Assembly: GCA_043758755.1 (NCBI GenBank) | Contig: JAYVMW010000015.1 | Location: 45,772 to 109,771 of the forward strand | DNA from: Solimicrobium sp043758755 | Lineage (GTDB): Bacteria > Pseudomonadota > Gammaproteobacteria > Burkholderiales > Burkholderiaceae_D | Direction: 5' to 3' | DNA: 64,000 bases | Part shown: positions 27,613 through 35,145 of the stretch, one piece after another | Layout: every line of letters begins with the position of its first letter | How positions within the stretch are numbered: the first letter of the stretch is position 1 | Translations under genes and position numbers: made by a program | Notes under the pieces: model-generated | Told to the model about the DNA's origin: nothing | The model's database searches: none | What the model saw: the letters and a program-made list of their open reading frames with translations, nothing else

Positions 27613-28563
27613 ATGCCCGATATTGTTATTGCTTTTTTTGCGCTTGGTCTGCTTGCCGGCCTGCTGAAATCCGATTTGAAAGTGCCTGAATCGGTTTATC
27701 AGGCCCTGACAATTTTGCTGATGCTGGTACTGGGGTTGGAGGGCGGGTTGGCCCTGCACGGGAAATTTGAATTCTCGATGCTGCGCACCTTGATCAGCAT
27801 CGCTGCAGTCGGATTTCTCATTCCCCTGATCTGTTATCCGGTTTTGCTCCGGTTGGTTCGGCTCAATACGGACAATGCCGTGAGTATCGCCGCACACTAT
27901 GGATCGGTCAGCGCCGGTACTTTTGCCGTTGCACTGGCTTTGGTTAAAAAAACCAGCCTGCAGCTCAACCCTGAAACCACGCTGTATCTGGTCATGCTGG
28001 AGTTGCCGGCGATTGTCAGCGCGCTGTGGCTCCATCACAAAATCAGCGGGCAGGGAAAAACCAAAGGAATGCTGCGTGAGGCGCTGACCAGTCGTGGTGT
28101 GCTGCTGCTCGGTGGTGGGGTACTGATCGGTGGTGGGGTACTGATCGGTTATGCATACGGTCCGCTCGGACTTGGACCATTGGAACCGGTTTTATTGAAT
28201 GGCTATAAAACCATGCTGGCGCTTTTTCTGCTCGAAATGGGCTTGTGTACGGCCGGCGTATGTTCACCATTACCCTGGCAGCATGCGCGACTGATGGTAT
28301 TTGCGGCACTGGCGCCTTTTGCACTTGCCGGCCTCGGAATCGGTGCATCCATAGCGTTGGGTTTGCCGGCAGGGAGTGCCTTCATCCTGACCTGTCTTCT
28401 CGCCAGCGCGTCATATATTGCTGCCCCGGCGGCAATCCAGGCATCGATTCCGAATGCCAATATCGGACTGGCCATGCTGGCTGCACTTGGGGTCACTTTC
28501 CCGGTCAATGTTCTGATTGGCCTGCCCATCTATATGCAATGGGTCCAACATTTTATCCACTGA
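27613..28563 (+). CDS. SbtA-family sodium-dependent bicarbonate transporter
   Basis: The protein has 316 residues and about ten helices arranged as two related halves (PF05982/DUF897 type). Landmarks are VPESVYQALTILLMLVLGLEGG, AAHYGSVSAGTFA and ASASYIAAPAAIQASIPNAN. SbtA proteins import bicarbonate with sodium across the inner membrane. AGAGGAAG precedes the ATG at 27613. The gene is followed 20 bp later by purE and purK, and divergently preceded by a CbbR-like gene. The loop between the halves carries an exact six-residue duplication (GGGVLI twice). Confidence 0.88.
   Translation: MPDIVIAFFALGLLAGLLKSDLKVPESVYQALTILLMLVLGLEGGLALHGKFEFSMLRTLISIAAVGFLIPLICYPVLLRLVRLNTDNAVSIAAHYGSVSAGTFAVALALVKKTSLQLNPETTLYLVMLELPAIVSALWLHHKISGQGKTKGMLREALTSRGVLLLGGGVLIGGGVLIGYAYGPLGLGPLEPVLLNGYKTMLALFLLEMGLCTAGVCSPLPWQHARLMVFAALAPFALAGLGIGASIALGLPAGSAFILTCLLASASYIAAPAAIQASIPNANIGLAMLAALGVTFPVNVLIGLPIYMQWVQHFIH
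28111..28146 (+). repeat. Exact 18-bp tandem duplication inside sbtA
   Basis: GGTGGTGGGGTACTGATC occurs twice head to tail with no mismatch, keeping frame and duplicating six codons at the linker between the transporter halves. Confidence 0.9.
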
Positions 28564-28583
28564 AAACACTGCAAGGAATTCAA

Positions 28584-29078
28584 ATGAACACAAAAATTGC
28601 CATCGTCATGGGCTCAAAAAGCGATTGGGAAACAATGAAATCTGCCAGCGAACTGCTCACCGGGTTTGGTGTGCCGTGGCGCGCCGAAGTCGTGTCGGCA
28701 CACCGCACACCGGAACGTTTGTTCCACTTTGCCCGCACTGCAAGGTCTGACGGAGTTTCAATAATTATTGCCGGAGCAGGGGGGGCTGCCCATTTGCCCG
28801 GGATGATCGCCGCACTGACGCCACTTCCGGTTCTGGGTGTGCCGGTTCAGAGCAAGGCGCTGGGCGGCATGGACAGTTTGCTGTCGATCGTTCAGATGCC
28901 TAAAGGCGTTGCGGTTGCGACGCTCGCGATTGGCACATCAGGGGCCTTTAACGCGGCATTGATGGCAGTGCAGATACTGGCCCTGAATGACCCGAACCTG
29001 GCTGATCGGCTGGATCAGTGGCGCAGCGATCAAACCGAGGGCGTATTGGATGATTGCCAGATCGGGAGTAATTCATGA
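28584..29078 (+). CDS. purE: N5-carboxyaminoimidazole ribonucleotide mutase
   Basis: The protein has 164 residues. Class I PurE motifs are present: MGSKSDWETM at the N terminus, VVSAHRTPERL with the active-site His, and GAGGAAHLPGMIAA. It converts N5-CAIR to CAIR in purine synthesis. CAAGGAA precedes the ATG. The stop codon overlaps the purK start (ATGA), so both are made together. Confidence 0.97.
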   Translation: MNTKIAIVMGSKSDWETMKSASELLTGFGVPWRAEVVSAHRTPERLFHFARTARSDGVSIIIAGAGGAAHLPGMIAALTPLPVLGVPVQSKALGGMDSLLSIVQMPKGVAVATLAIGTSGAFNAALMAVQILALNDPNLADRLDQWRSDQTEGVLDDCQIGSNS

Positions 29079-30178
29079 AGGTCGCAGTACTTGGGAATGG
29101 CCAGCTGGGTTCCATGTTGCAGCAGGCGGGCCAGAGAATTGGCATTGAAGTGCAACTGCTTGATATAGATGACGGTGAGTTACCGGGCCCGGATGTCCTC
29201 ATTACCGCTGAACGGGAGCACTGGCCCACCAACGCATTGACGCAAGCAGTCCAGAACCATCCGGAATGGCTCAACAGCGACGCATTTGCGGTACTGGCCA
29301 ACCGGATCCGGCAAAAGAATTTGTTGAACCGGCTGGGATTGCCGAGTGCTCCGTGGCTTGCACTGAGCGGCGCAATTGCGCAGCAGGATATTCACCGGCA
29401 ATTGGGGCCTGACGTGTTTTTAAAACGCGCCAGCGGAGGTTACGACGGTTACGGACAGCTGCGCCTGCGTCAAAACAGCAGGCAGGATCTGTCGCAATGG
29501 AACACCGAGGTGATTGCCGAACAGGCGATCAATTTTGACAGGGAAGTGTCGATTATTGGCGCTCGCAACAAGGCAGGACAAACCGTCAGTTACCGCATCA
29601 CTGAGAACCGTCACGTCAACGGCATTCTTCGGGTCAGCCTGAGTCAGCCAGATTCAGACCTGGCTCTGCAGCTTGAAGCCGAGCGGATGTTGAACACGGT
29701 GATGCACGAATTGAATTACGTCGGTGTGATGGCAATGGAATGCTTTGTCGTGAATGGCGAATTGCTCGTCAATGAAATTGCGCCGCGCGTGCATAATTCA
29801 GGACACTGGACTCAGGCAGGTGCTTCGATCAGTCAGTTTGAACTGCATCTGCGCGCGATCTGCGGTTTGCATTTGCCACCGCCAGAGCAGGTCGGCGTGA
29901 CCGTAATGATCAATCTGCTTGGCCTGCATTACGATACAACATGGCTCAGGCACGCAGCAGCGCAATTGCACTGGTACGGCAAAACATGGCGGCCCGGACG
30001 GAAAATGGGACATCTCAATTTGCATCATTCCAATCCGGCGAAACTCGTCAACTGGTTGCAGGAACTGGATCTCCCCCAGGAATACCAGGCGGATGTTCAA
30101 TGGGCCGTTGAACGCCTGAATCGAGCTGCGTTCCTGACAACCGAAGTAGCACCCGTTAGTGATATGCCTTTTTCCTGA
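29075..30178 (+). CDS. purK: N5-carboxyaminoimidazole ribonucleotide synthase
   Basis: The protein has 367 residues. It is an ATP-grasp enzyme: N-terminal VAVLGNGQLGSMLQQAG, ATP-binding VFLKRASGGYDGYGQ, and the metal-binding end VNEIAPRVHNSGHWT. It uses ATP and bicarbonate to carboxylate AIR, feeding PurE. Translation is coupled to purE through a 4-bp overlap and GGGAG lies upstream. Convergent with the TetR gene. Confidence 0.97.
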   Translation: MKVAVLGNGQLGSMLQQAGQRIGIEVQLLDIDDGELPGPDVLITAEREHWPTNALTQAVQNHPEWLNSDAFAVLANRIRQKNLLNRLGLPSAPWLALSGAIAQQDIHRQLGPDVFLKRASGGYDGYGQLRLRQNSRQDLSQWNTEVIAEQAINFDREVSIIGARNKAGQTVSYRITENRHVNGILRVSLSQPDSDLALQLEAERMLNTVMHELNYVGVMAMECFVVNGELLVNEIAPRVHNSGHWTQAGASISQFELHLRAICGLHLPPPEQVGVTVMINLLGLHYDTTWLRHAAAQLHWYGKTWRPGRKMGHLNLHHSNPAKLVNWLQELDLPQEYQADVQWAVERLNRAAFLTTEVAPVSDMPFS

Positions 30179-30261
30179 ATGGAATTTACCTGACAACAAC
30201 GAGCCGCGGTCCGGCGGATGATCTGTTCTGACGGTTGCGCTGCCATTGATTCAGATTATCC

Positions 30262-30984
30262 TCAGCCCGATTTTTTTTTGTTCTTTTTGGGCTCGCTGCG
30301 CAAAATGAACGACACGGTCTGGTCGGCGAGTTGCTCAATCGTGATGCCGGCACCCGCGCGGAACCATTGCGTGGTCCAGTTCAGTGTGCCGAACAGGAAC
30401 AGTTTGTCGAGTTTGGATGGCATGGCCCAGTCACCTGAATTCTGCAGCGCCGTGATTACTTCGTCCCAGACAGCTTCGTACCGGTCTGTCATTGCGACAA
30501 TTTTTGCGCGCTGGGCTTTATCGAGCGAACGGCCCTCATAGAGCAGCACCGGGATGAAATCATGATTTGGAGCCAACAGGGTCTTCAGATGCGTCAGCAC
30601 CAACTGGTAAAAGGCTTCGCGTGGCGGCAGCGATTGCACGGAAATCGCTTCGATGTCGTGCAGCGAGCGTTTCATGCCCTGCTCCATGACTGCCACCAGA
30701 ATGTCCTGCTTGGTCTTGAAGTGATAAAACCAGCTGCCAGCCTGCATGCCGACCGCCGCAGCGATGTCGCGTACGGTGGTTTTCTCATAGCCTTTTTCCC
30801 GGAACAGCCTGGCTGATTTTGCTATCAGTTCGTTGCGCGGGCTGTCGTCCTCGTCTGATTTGGGTGGTTGCGCCACAGTCATGGAGCGCGCCGCAACAGT
30901 TTTCTTGGGCGGCTTGCTCTTTTTGGCACTGGCAACCTTCCTGGTTGCGGTGCGAACGGCGGTGGTTTTTTTGGGTGCTGGCAT
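30262..30984 (-). CDS. TetR-family regulator with a lysine-rich N-terminal extension
   Basis: The protein has 240 residues from the ATG at 30984. About 45 residues of Lys/Ala/Pro/Thr-rich, histone-tail-like sequence (PAPKKTTAVRTATRK and on) precede the HTH domain NELIAKSARLFREKGYEKTTVRDIAAAVGMQAGSWFYHF. A ligand domain follows, ending in KKNKKKSG. It resembles acyl-CoA-responsive TetR regulators. It is divergent from the acyl-CoA cluster, and two copies of a 17-bp motif lie in the shared upstream region. The start is uncertain because no ribosome site is visible; a longer frame begins at 31089. Confidence 0.87.
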   Translation of the reverse strand: MPAPKKTTAVRTATRKVASAKKSKPPKKTVAARSMTVAQPPKSDEDDSPRNELIAKSARLFREKGYEKTTVRDIAAAVGMQAGSWFYHFKTKQDILVAVMEQGMKRSLHDIEAISVQSLPPREAFYQLVLTHLKTLLAPNHDFIPVLLYEGRSLDKAQRAKIVAMTDRYEAVWDEVITALQNSGDWAMPSKLDKLFLFGTLNWTTQWFRAGAGITIEQLADQTVSFILRSEPKKNKKKSG

Positions 30985-31092
30985 TATTGTGACTAATCTG
31001 CTCAAGTCGGGGTTGGTTGAATGGGATGGAGCGCTTTTGGCATTATAGGTTTTTTTGCTCCTGGCACAAGCGATATTAGTGGTGCGCAATCA

Positions 31093-31109
31093 TTAAAGCA
31101 ACCGATTGA
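31093..31109 (-). promoter_or_regulatory. Operator-like motif, copy A
   Basis: Read on the minus strand it is TCAATCGGTTGCTTTAA, one of four related 17-mers (consensus TCAATCGNTTGMTTNAA). It lies between the TetR gene and the enoyl-CoA hydratase gene. Confidence 0.6.
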
Positions 31110-31134
31110 TTGAAAAATTAAAAACTTGGTTTGA

Positions 31135-31151
31135 TTGAAGCAAGCGATTGA
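31135..31151 (-). promoter_or_regulatory. Operator-like motif, copy B
   Basis: On the minus strand it is TCAATCGCTTGCTTCAA. Its centre is 42 bp (four helical turns) from copy A in the same divergent promoter region. Confidence 0.6.
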
Positions 31152-31254
31152 TTTAACATGAGTGCATTCACCGCCGTTGTCACCAGTCAGGTTGACCGCT
31201 TGGCCGGTCGTGTTGGTGCTGTATCAATTAACATTGAGTTGCCAGAGGGGGCGT

Positions 31255-31776
31255 ATGAACCGGGACTTGCTCAAGGAAATGCGTGACCAGACCATGTGGC
31301 TGACCATTAATCGGGTTGAACGGCGCAATGCAATCAACGCCAACGTTGTGCAAGGCTTGCGCCAGGCGCTGGATGAGGCCAACAACGATAACAGCGTGCG
31401 TGCCGTGGTGAGTACCGGCGCCGGCGAGAGTGCTTTTTGCTCCGGTGCCGATCTGCCTGAAGTCAAAATCGGTGTATTCCCGGCACAGGTGCTGGCGGTA
31501 CCGCAGCATCAATTGCCGCGTCGGTTGCTCATCGAAATGTGCATTACGGATGAGCCGATCAGTGCCGAGCAGGCACTCGGCTACGGTTTGGTGAATCATC
31601 TGGTAGATGCCGGCGTTGACGATGCGCTCGATGTCAGATTGAGCTGGCTGTTTTCGCTCCTGCAGGATAAATCGCCGTCCGCGATTCGGCGCGGTCTGTA
31701 TACCCTGACGGAAGATTTTCAGGAAGGCGTGACTTCCTTTATCGAAAAACGCAAACCAAAACGGACCGGTCGCTGA
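31255..31776 (+). pseudogene. Enoyl-CoA hydratase with internal in-frame deletion
   Basis: The frame encodes 173 residues against about 255-270 for the family. The N-terminal strand region (TMWLTINRVERRNAINANVVQGL) and FCSGADL are normal. At about residue 67 the sequence jumps directly to PEVKIGVFP, which in intact crotonases lies about 65-75 residues later. The missing stretch carries the second half of the oxyanion hole (the GGG loop) and the first catalytic Glu. The C-terminal part (EPISAEQALGYGLVNHLV) is normal, so the deletion kept frame. It is probably inactive as a hydratase. Confidence 0.8.
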
Positions 31777-31816
31777 CCGTATTCAGGAACAAGCTCCCGC
31801 CAAACCGAAAGAAACC

Positions 31817-32974
31817 ATGTACAAAACATTGACTACCACTGCCCAGTACTGCACCGCAGCTCATCAGGCATTCCGTGACTCCGTGCGCCGTTTCGTGGAA
31901 AAGGAAATACTGTCGAATATCGACGCGTGGGACGAGGCGGAGCAATTTCCGCGCGAGCTGTACCGAAAAGCTGCCGATTTGGGTTTGTTTGGATTGGGCT
32001 TTGCCGAACAATACGGCGGCACGCCCGGTGATCTGTTCTATGGCATGGTGATGGTCGAAGAGCTCACACGCGCCGGCAGTGGCGGGTTGCTGGCTTCACT
32101 GTTCAGCCACACAATCGGCGCAAGCCCGATTGCTGCCGGTGGCTCGGAAGCATTGAAGGCACGGGTCTTGCCGCAGATTCTGTCCGGCGAAAAAATTTCC
32201 GCTTTGGCAGTGACCGAACCGTCAGGCGGCTCGGACGTGGCCAATATCAGCCTGCGCGCCGAGCGCGACGGTGATTGCTACATCCTGAACGGCAGCAAAA
32301 CATTCATTACGTCGGGCATGCGTGCCGATTATATTACCGTGGCAGCCCGTACCGGAGGACCTGGCTATGCCGGTGTATCGGCCCTTCTGGTGGACGGTGA
32401 TACACCCGGTCTGACACGCACTGCGCTTAAAAAAATGGGGTGGTGGTGTTCCGATACAGCGCAGTTGCATTTTGATGATTGCCGGGTACCGGTAGCCAAC
32501 CTGCTGGGCCAGGAAAACTGCGGCTTTTCGATATTTATGCTCAACTTTAATAAAGAACGTCTGGCACTGGCCCTGCAGGCGTACGGCTTTGCCAAAGTCT
32601 GTCTGGACGAAGTATCGGAATGGGCGACGTCGCGCACCACCTTCGGCAAGAAACTGGTTGGACATCAGGTGGTGCGCCACAAGTTGGTTGAAATGGCCAC
32701 CCGCATTGAAGCGACCCGTGCCCTGATCGAAGATCTGACGCTGCGCCTGGAGCACAACGAAGCACCGATAGCGCAGATCTGTATGCTGAAGAATTTCGCG
32801 GCTCAAACCATGCAATTCTGTGCCGACAATGCGGTGCAGATCCTGGGCGGCATGGGCTTCATGCGCGGCACCAAATCGGAACGCATCTATCGGGAGGTGA
32901 AAGTCAACATGATAGGCGGTGGGGCCGAAGCGATATTAAATGAACTGGCCGCGCGGCAACTGGGTTGGGCGTAA
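31817..32974 (+). CDS. Acyl-CoA dehydrogenase
   Basis: The protein has 385 residues. All three acyl-CoA dehydrogenase domains are visible: the helical N-terminal domain, the beta domain with VTEPSGGSDVANI, FITSGMRADYITVAART, and the C-terminal helical domain with RTTFGKKLVGHQVVRHKLVEMA, VQILGGMGF and IGGGAEAILNEL, where the catalytic Glu of this subgroup sits. It introduces a 2,3 double bond into an acyl-CoA using FAD. It lies between the damaged hydratase and the SDR gene. Its relatives in Pseudomonas act on branched or terpenoid acyl-CoAs; the substrate here is open. Confidence 0.93.
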   Translation: MYKTLTTTAQYCTAAHQAFRDSVRRFVEKEILSNIDAWDEAEQFPRELYRKAADLGLFGLGFAEQYGGTPGDLFYGMVMVEELTRAGSGGLLASLFSHTIGASPIAAGGSEALKARVLPQILSGEKISALAVTEPSGGSDVANISLRAERDGDCYILNGSKTFITSGMRADYITVAARTGGPGYAGVSALLVDGDTPGLTRTALKKMGWWCSDTAQLHFDDCRVPVANLLGQENCGFSIFMLNFNKERLALALQAYGFAKVCLDEVSEWATSRTTFGKKLVGHQVVRHKLVEMATRIEATRALIEDLTLRLEHNEAPIAQICMLKNFAAQTMQFCADNAVQILGGMGFMRGTKSERIYREVKVNMIGGGAEAILNELAARQLGWA

Positions 32975-33025
32975 CTATGGGGCATGCAGGCGCGCATTGA
33001 CTGTCAGATATGAAGGAGAAGAATA

Positions 33026-33898
33026 ATGTACCGATCGATTTTTTGTCCGGGCCTGTTCGAAGGTGACGTTATCATCGTTACCGGTGGCGGCAGTGGTATC
33101 GGGCGCTGCGTTGCGCACGAGCTGGCCTCACTTGGCGCTACCGTCGTGCTGGTTGGCCGCACTCTGGAAAAACTGGAAACCGTGGCCCGCGAAATTCGCG
33201 ACAGCGGTGCTCAGGCTCACCCGTACCCGTGCAATATTCGCGATGAAGAGGCGGTCAAAGCGCTCATTGCCCAAGTGGTGAGCACGCATGGCAGGGTGGA
33301 CGCGCTGGTCAATAACGCCGGTGGTCAGTTTCCGGCGCTGCTCAAGGATATTTCACGCAAGGGTTGGGAGGCGGTCGTACAGACCAATCTGACCGGCGGT
33401 TTTCTGATGGCGCGTGAATGCCTGAATCAATCGATGCAGAAAAACGGAGGCGCAATTGTCAATATTGTGGCCGATATGTGGAACGGCATGCCCGGCATGG
33501 GACATTCAGGTGCGGCGCGCGCCGGCATGGTCAACTTCACCGAAACGGCGGCCTTTGAGTGGGCTACCTATGGGGTACGGGTCAATGCGGTCGCGCCCGG
33601 CTATGTCGCATCATCCGGACTCGATTCTTATCCGCCCGAAGTGCGTGACGTGATACTGCAGGCCGGAAACAACGTGCCGTTGCAGCGCATGGCAACCGAA
33701 GCTGAAATTTCTGCGGCGATTGTGTTTCTGTTGTCCGAAGCAGCGTCCTTTATCACCGGAACCGTATTGCGGGTTGATGGCGGCAGACCCAACGCCAGAC
33801 TCGGATTTCCGCTGGATGTGCAACGCAAGGTGCCTCCATTCAGCGGCTTTCATCTGGCACGCCTGCCCAAAGTCCTGCAGGACCGGGAGCCCGATTGA
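33026..33898 (+). CDS. SDR-family oxidoreductase, 2-enoyl-CoA reductase-like
   Basis: The protein has 290 residues. A Rossmann fold with TGGGSGIGRCVAHEL, NNAGGQ and the C-terminal FITGTVLRVDGGRP is clear. At the usual Y-x-x-x-K position it reads S-G-A-A-R (HSGAARAG), as in peroxisomal enoyl/dienoyl-CoA reductase-type SDRs, so it is unlikely to be a simple alcohol dehydrogenase. AAGGAGAAG precedes the ATG. Its stop overlaps the first codon of the broken biotin-carrier gene. Confidence 0.9.
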   Translation: MYRSIFCPGLFEGDVIIVTGGGSGIGRCVAHELASLGATVVLVGRTLEKLETVAREIRDSGAQAHPYPCNIRDEEAVKALIAQVVSTHGRVDALVNNAGGQFPALLKDISRKGWEAVVQTNLTGGFLMARECLNQSMQKNGGAIVNIVADMWNGMPGMGHSGAARAGMVNFTETAAFEWATYGVRVNAVAPGYVASSGLDSYPPEVRDVILQAGNNVPLQRMATEAEISAAIVFLLSEAASFITGTVLRVDGGRPNARLGFPLDVQRKVPPFSGFHLARLPKVLQDREPD

Positions 33899-34330
33899 TA
33901 CCGCAAATCCGCTTTGTACTGGACGATGAAACTGTGGAATTGCATGTTGTCGCAACCCAGGCGGGTGGATGGCGGATTGGTCATGGCGAGCAGGTAGTTG
34001 AAGCCGGAGCCGATATAACCAGCCGCAACAACGTCACCGTCAATCTGGACGGTCGTGCTCACCGTGTCTGTTACGCAGCCTGTGGCACCATCTGTTACTT
34101 TGTTCTGGACGGTTCTGAACATGTTTTGATCGATACGACCTACGCGCCGGCTGCCGGTGCATGCGGCGCAGGGTGATGCTGCGAAAACCGGCCAGGTGTT
34201 AATGGTAATCGAGGCAATGAAAATGGAACACAGTATCGTCTCTGCGCTGGATGGCGAGATCAAAAGTCTGCTGGTTTGCCGGGGTGATCAGGTGATCCCT
34301 GGTCAGGTTCTGGCGGAAATCGCGTGGTAG
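33895..34330 (+). pseudogene. Remnant of a biotin-dependent acyl-CoA carboxylase alpha subunit
   Basis: Frame 1 (33895-34176) encodes 93 residues resembling the BT region before the biotinyl domain of MCC/GCC/PCC alpha subunits. It ends in a stop. The biotinyl domain itself continues in another frame up to the TAG at 34330: GDAAKTGQVLMVIEAMKMEH, with the biotin-accepting Lys, then DGEIKSLLV and GDQVIPGQVLAEIAW. The PMPG strand between the two parts is missing. The whole biotin carboxylase domain (about 450 residues) is absent upstream, where the SDR gene abuts directly. This is a deleted and frameshifted remnant. Confidence 0.8.
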
Positions 34331-34354
34331 AACAATAACACTCTAATCTACGTC

Positions 34355-34379
34355 ATTCCCGCGCGCCTTTGGCGGGAAT
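34355..34379. repeat. REP-like hairpin (ATTCCCGC / GCGGGAAT)
   Basis: An 8-bp perfect stem with a 9-base loop, flanked by CGTC and CCAGCGTC, has the look of the dispersed CATTCCCGC repeats of betaproteobacteria. It lies in the 256-bp gap (34331-34586) after the broken carboxylase gene and may also stop transcription. Confidence 0.55.
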
Positions 34380-34586
34380 CCAGCGTCGTTACGCTCTTAA
34401 TTCTAAATACAAATAACTGTCAGTAGTCGACGATGGGGTAAATTGCGGCATGATGTTTCTCCAATTGTTCGGATGGCCCGGAAAGTGTGTGGCAGTTGTG
34501 CACCGTCCGGGAGCGGGAGGAGCTGAGGCTCAGCCAGGCCGTTGACGTCAAATGCCGACGCAACGGCCGGACCGCTGTCTTAAAAT

Positions 34587-34904
34587 TTAAATGAGTTTGG
34601 CCGTATCGAAAAAATTCGGCAGGCGCTGCGCCAGCATCATGTCGCCCTCAACCTTGAGTTTGCCGCTCATGAACGCAGTGATGCCATTCAGTTCACCTGT
34701 CAGCAGAGCCGCGAGGTCGTCGTCGGCCATGATCAGCGCCAGATTAAAAGACGGCGCAATGCCGTCATGGACTGTGCATGTGCCGTTATCGATCACGAGA
34801 TACATAGGCTCGGTAATTTTGTATTGAATTGTGGATTTGAAATTGAAGGTGGCGTCCGTGTTAAGGGCTGCCGGCATCTTTCTGATAATGTCATTCACGC
34901 GCAT
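34587..34904 (-). CDS. SCP2 sterol-carrier-like domain protein
   Basis: The protein has 105 residues and is a stand-alone SCP2 domain: FNFKSTIQYKITEP, YLVIDNGTCTVHDG, APSFNLALIMADDDLAALLTGELNGITAFMSGKLKVEGDMMLAQRL. Such proteins bind fatty acyl-CoA or sterol-like lipids in the cytoplasm and occur in lipid-catabolic clusters. A copy of the 17-bp operator-like motif lies about 145 bp upstream of its start, linking it to the neighbouring acyl-CoA genes. Confidence 0.93.
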   Translation of the reverse strand: MRVNDIIRKMPAALNTDATFNFKSTIQYKITEPMYLVIDNGTCTVHDGIAPSFNLALIMADDDLAALLTGELNGITAFMSGKLKVEGDMMLAQRLPNFFDTAKLI

Positions 34905-35047
34905 AGTTGTTCCATTCAGTTTAAAAAAATTCTTGTTGAGGCACCCCGGTCACGCTGCCCCGGATCAGGCGAGGACCTGTAGCGCTTGATGGTTCCGCTC
35001 AGACCTTTTTTGACGCCTGCCGATAATGCCAGTGATTAATTATAAAA

Positions 35048-35064
35048 TCAATCGTTTGATTGAA
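35048..35064 (+). promoter_or_regulatory. Operator-like motif, copy C
   Basis: TCAATCGTTTGATTGAA is the most palindromic of the four copies (TCAATC and GATTGA arms). It lies upstream of the SCP2 gene. Confidence 0.6.
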
Positions 35065-35145
35065 TTCTGTGGCGGCCTGTTGCTTATGGCTCAGGTCAGC
35101 TTTGCAAACTTCAGACACCTGTTTGTTCTGACGCCTGGCTGATAT

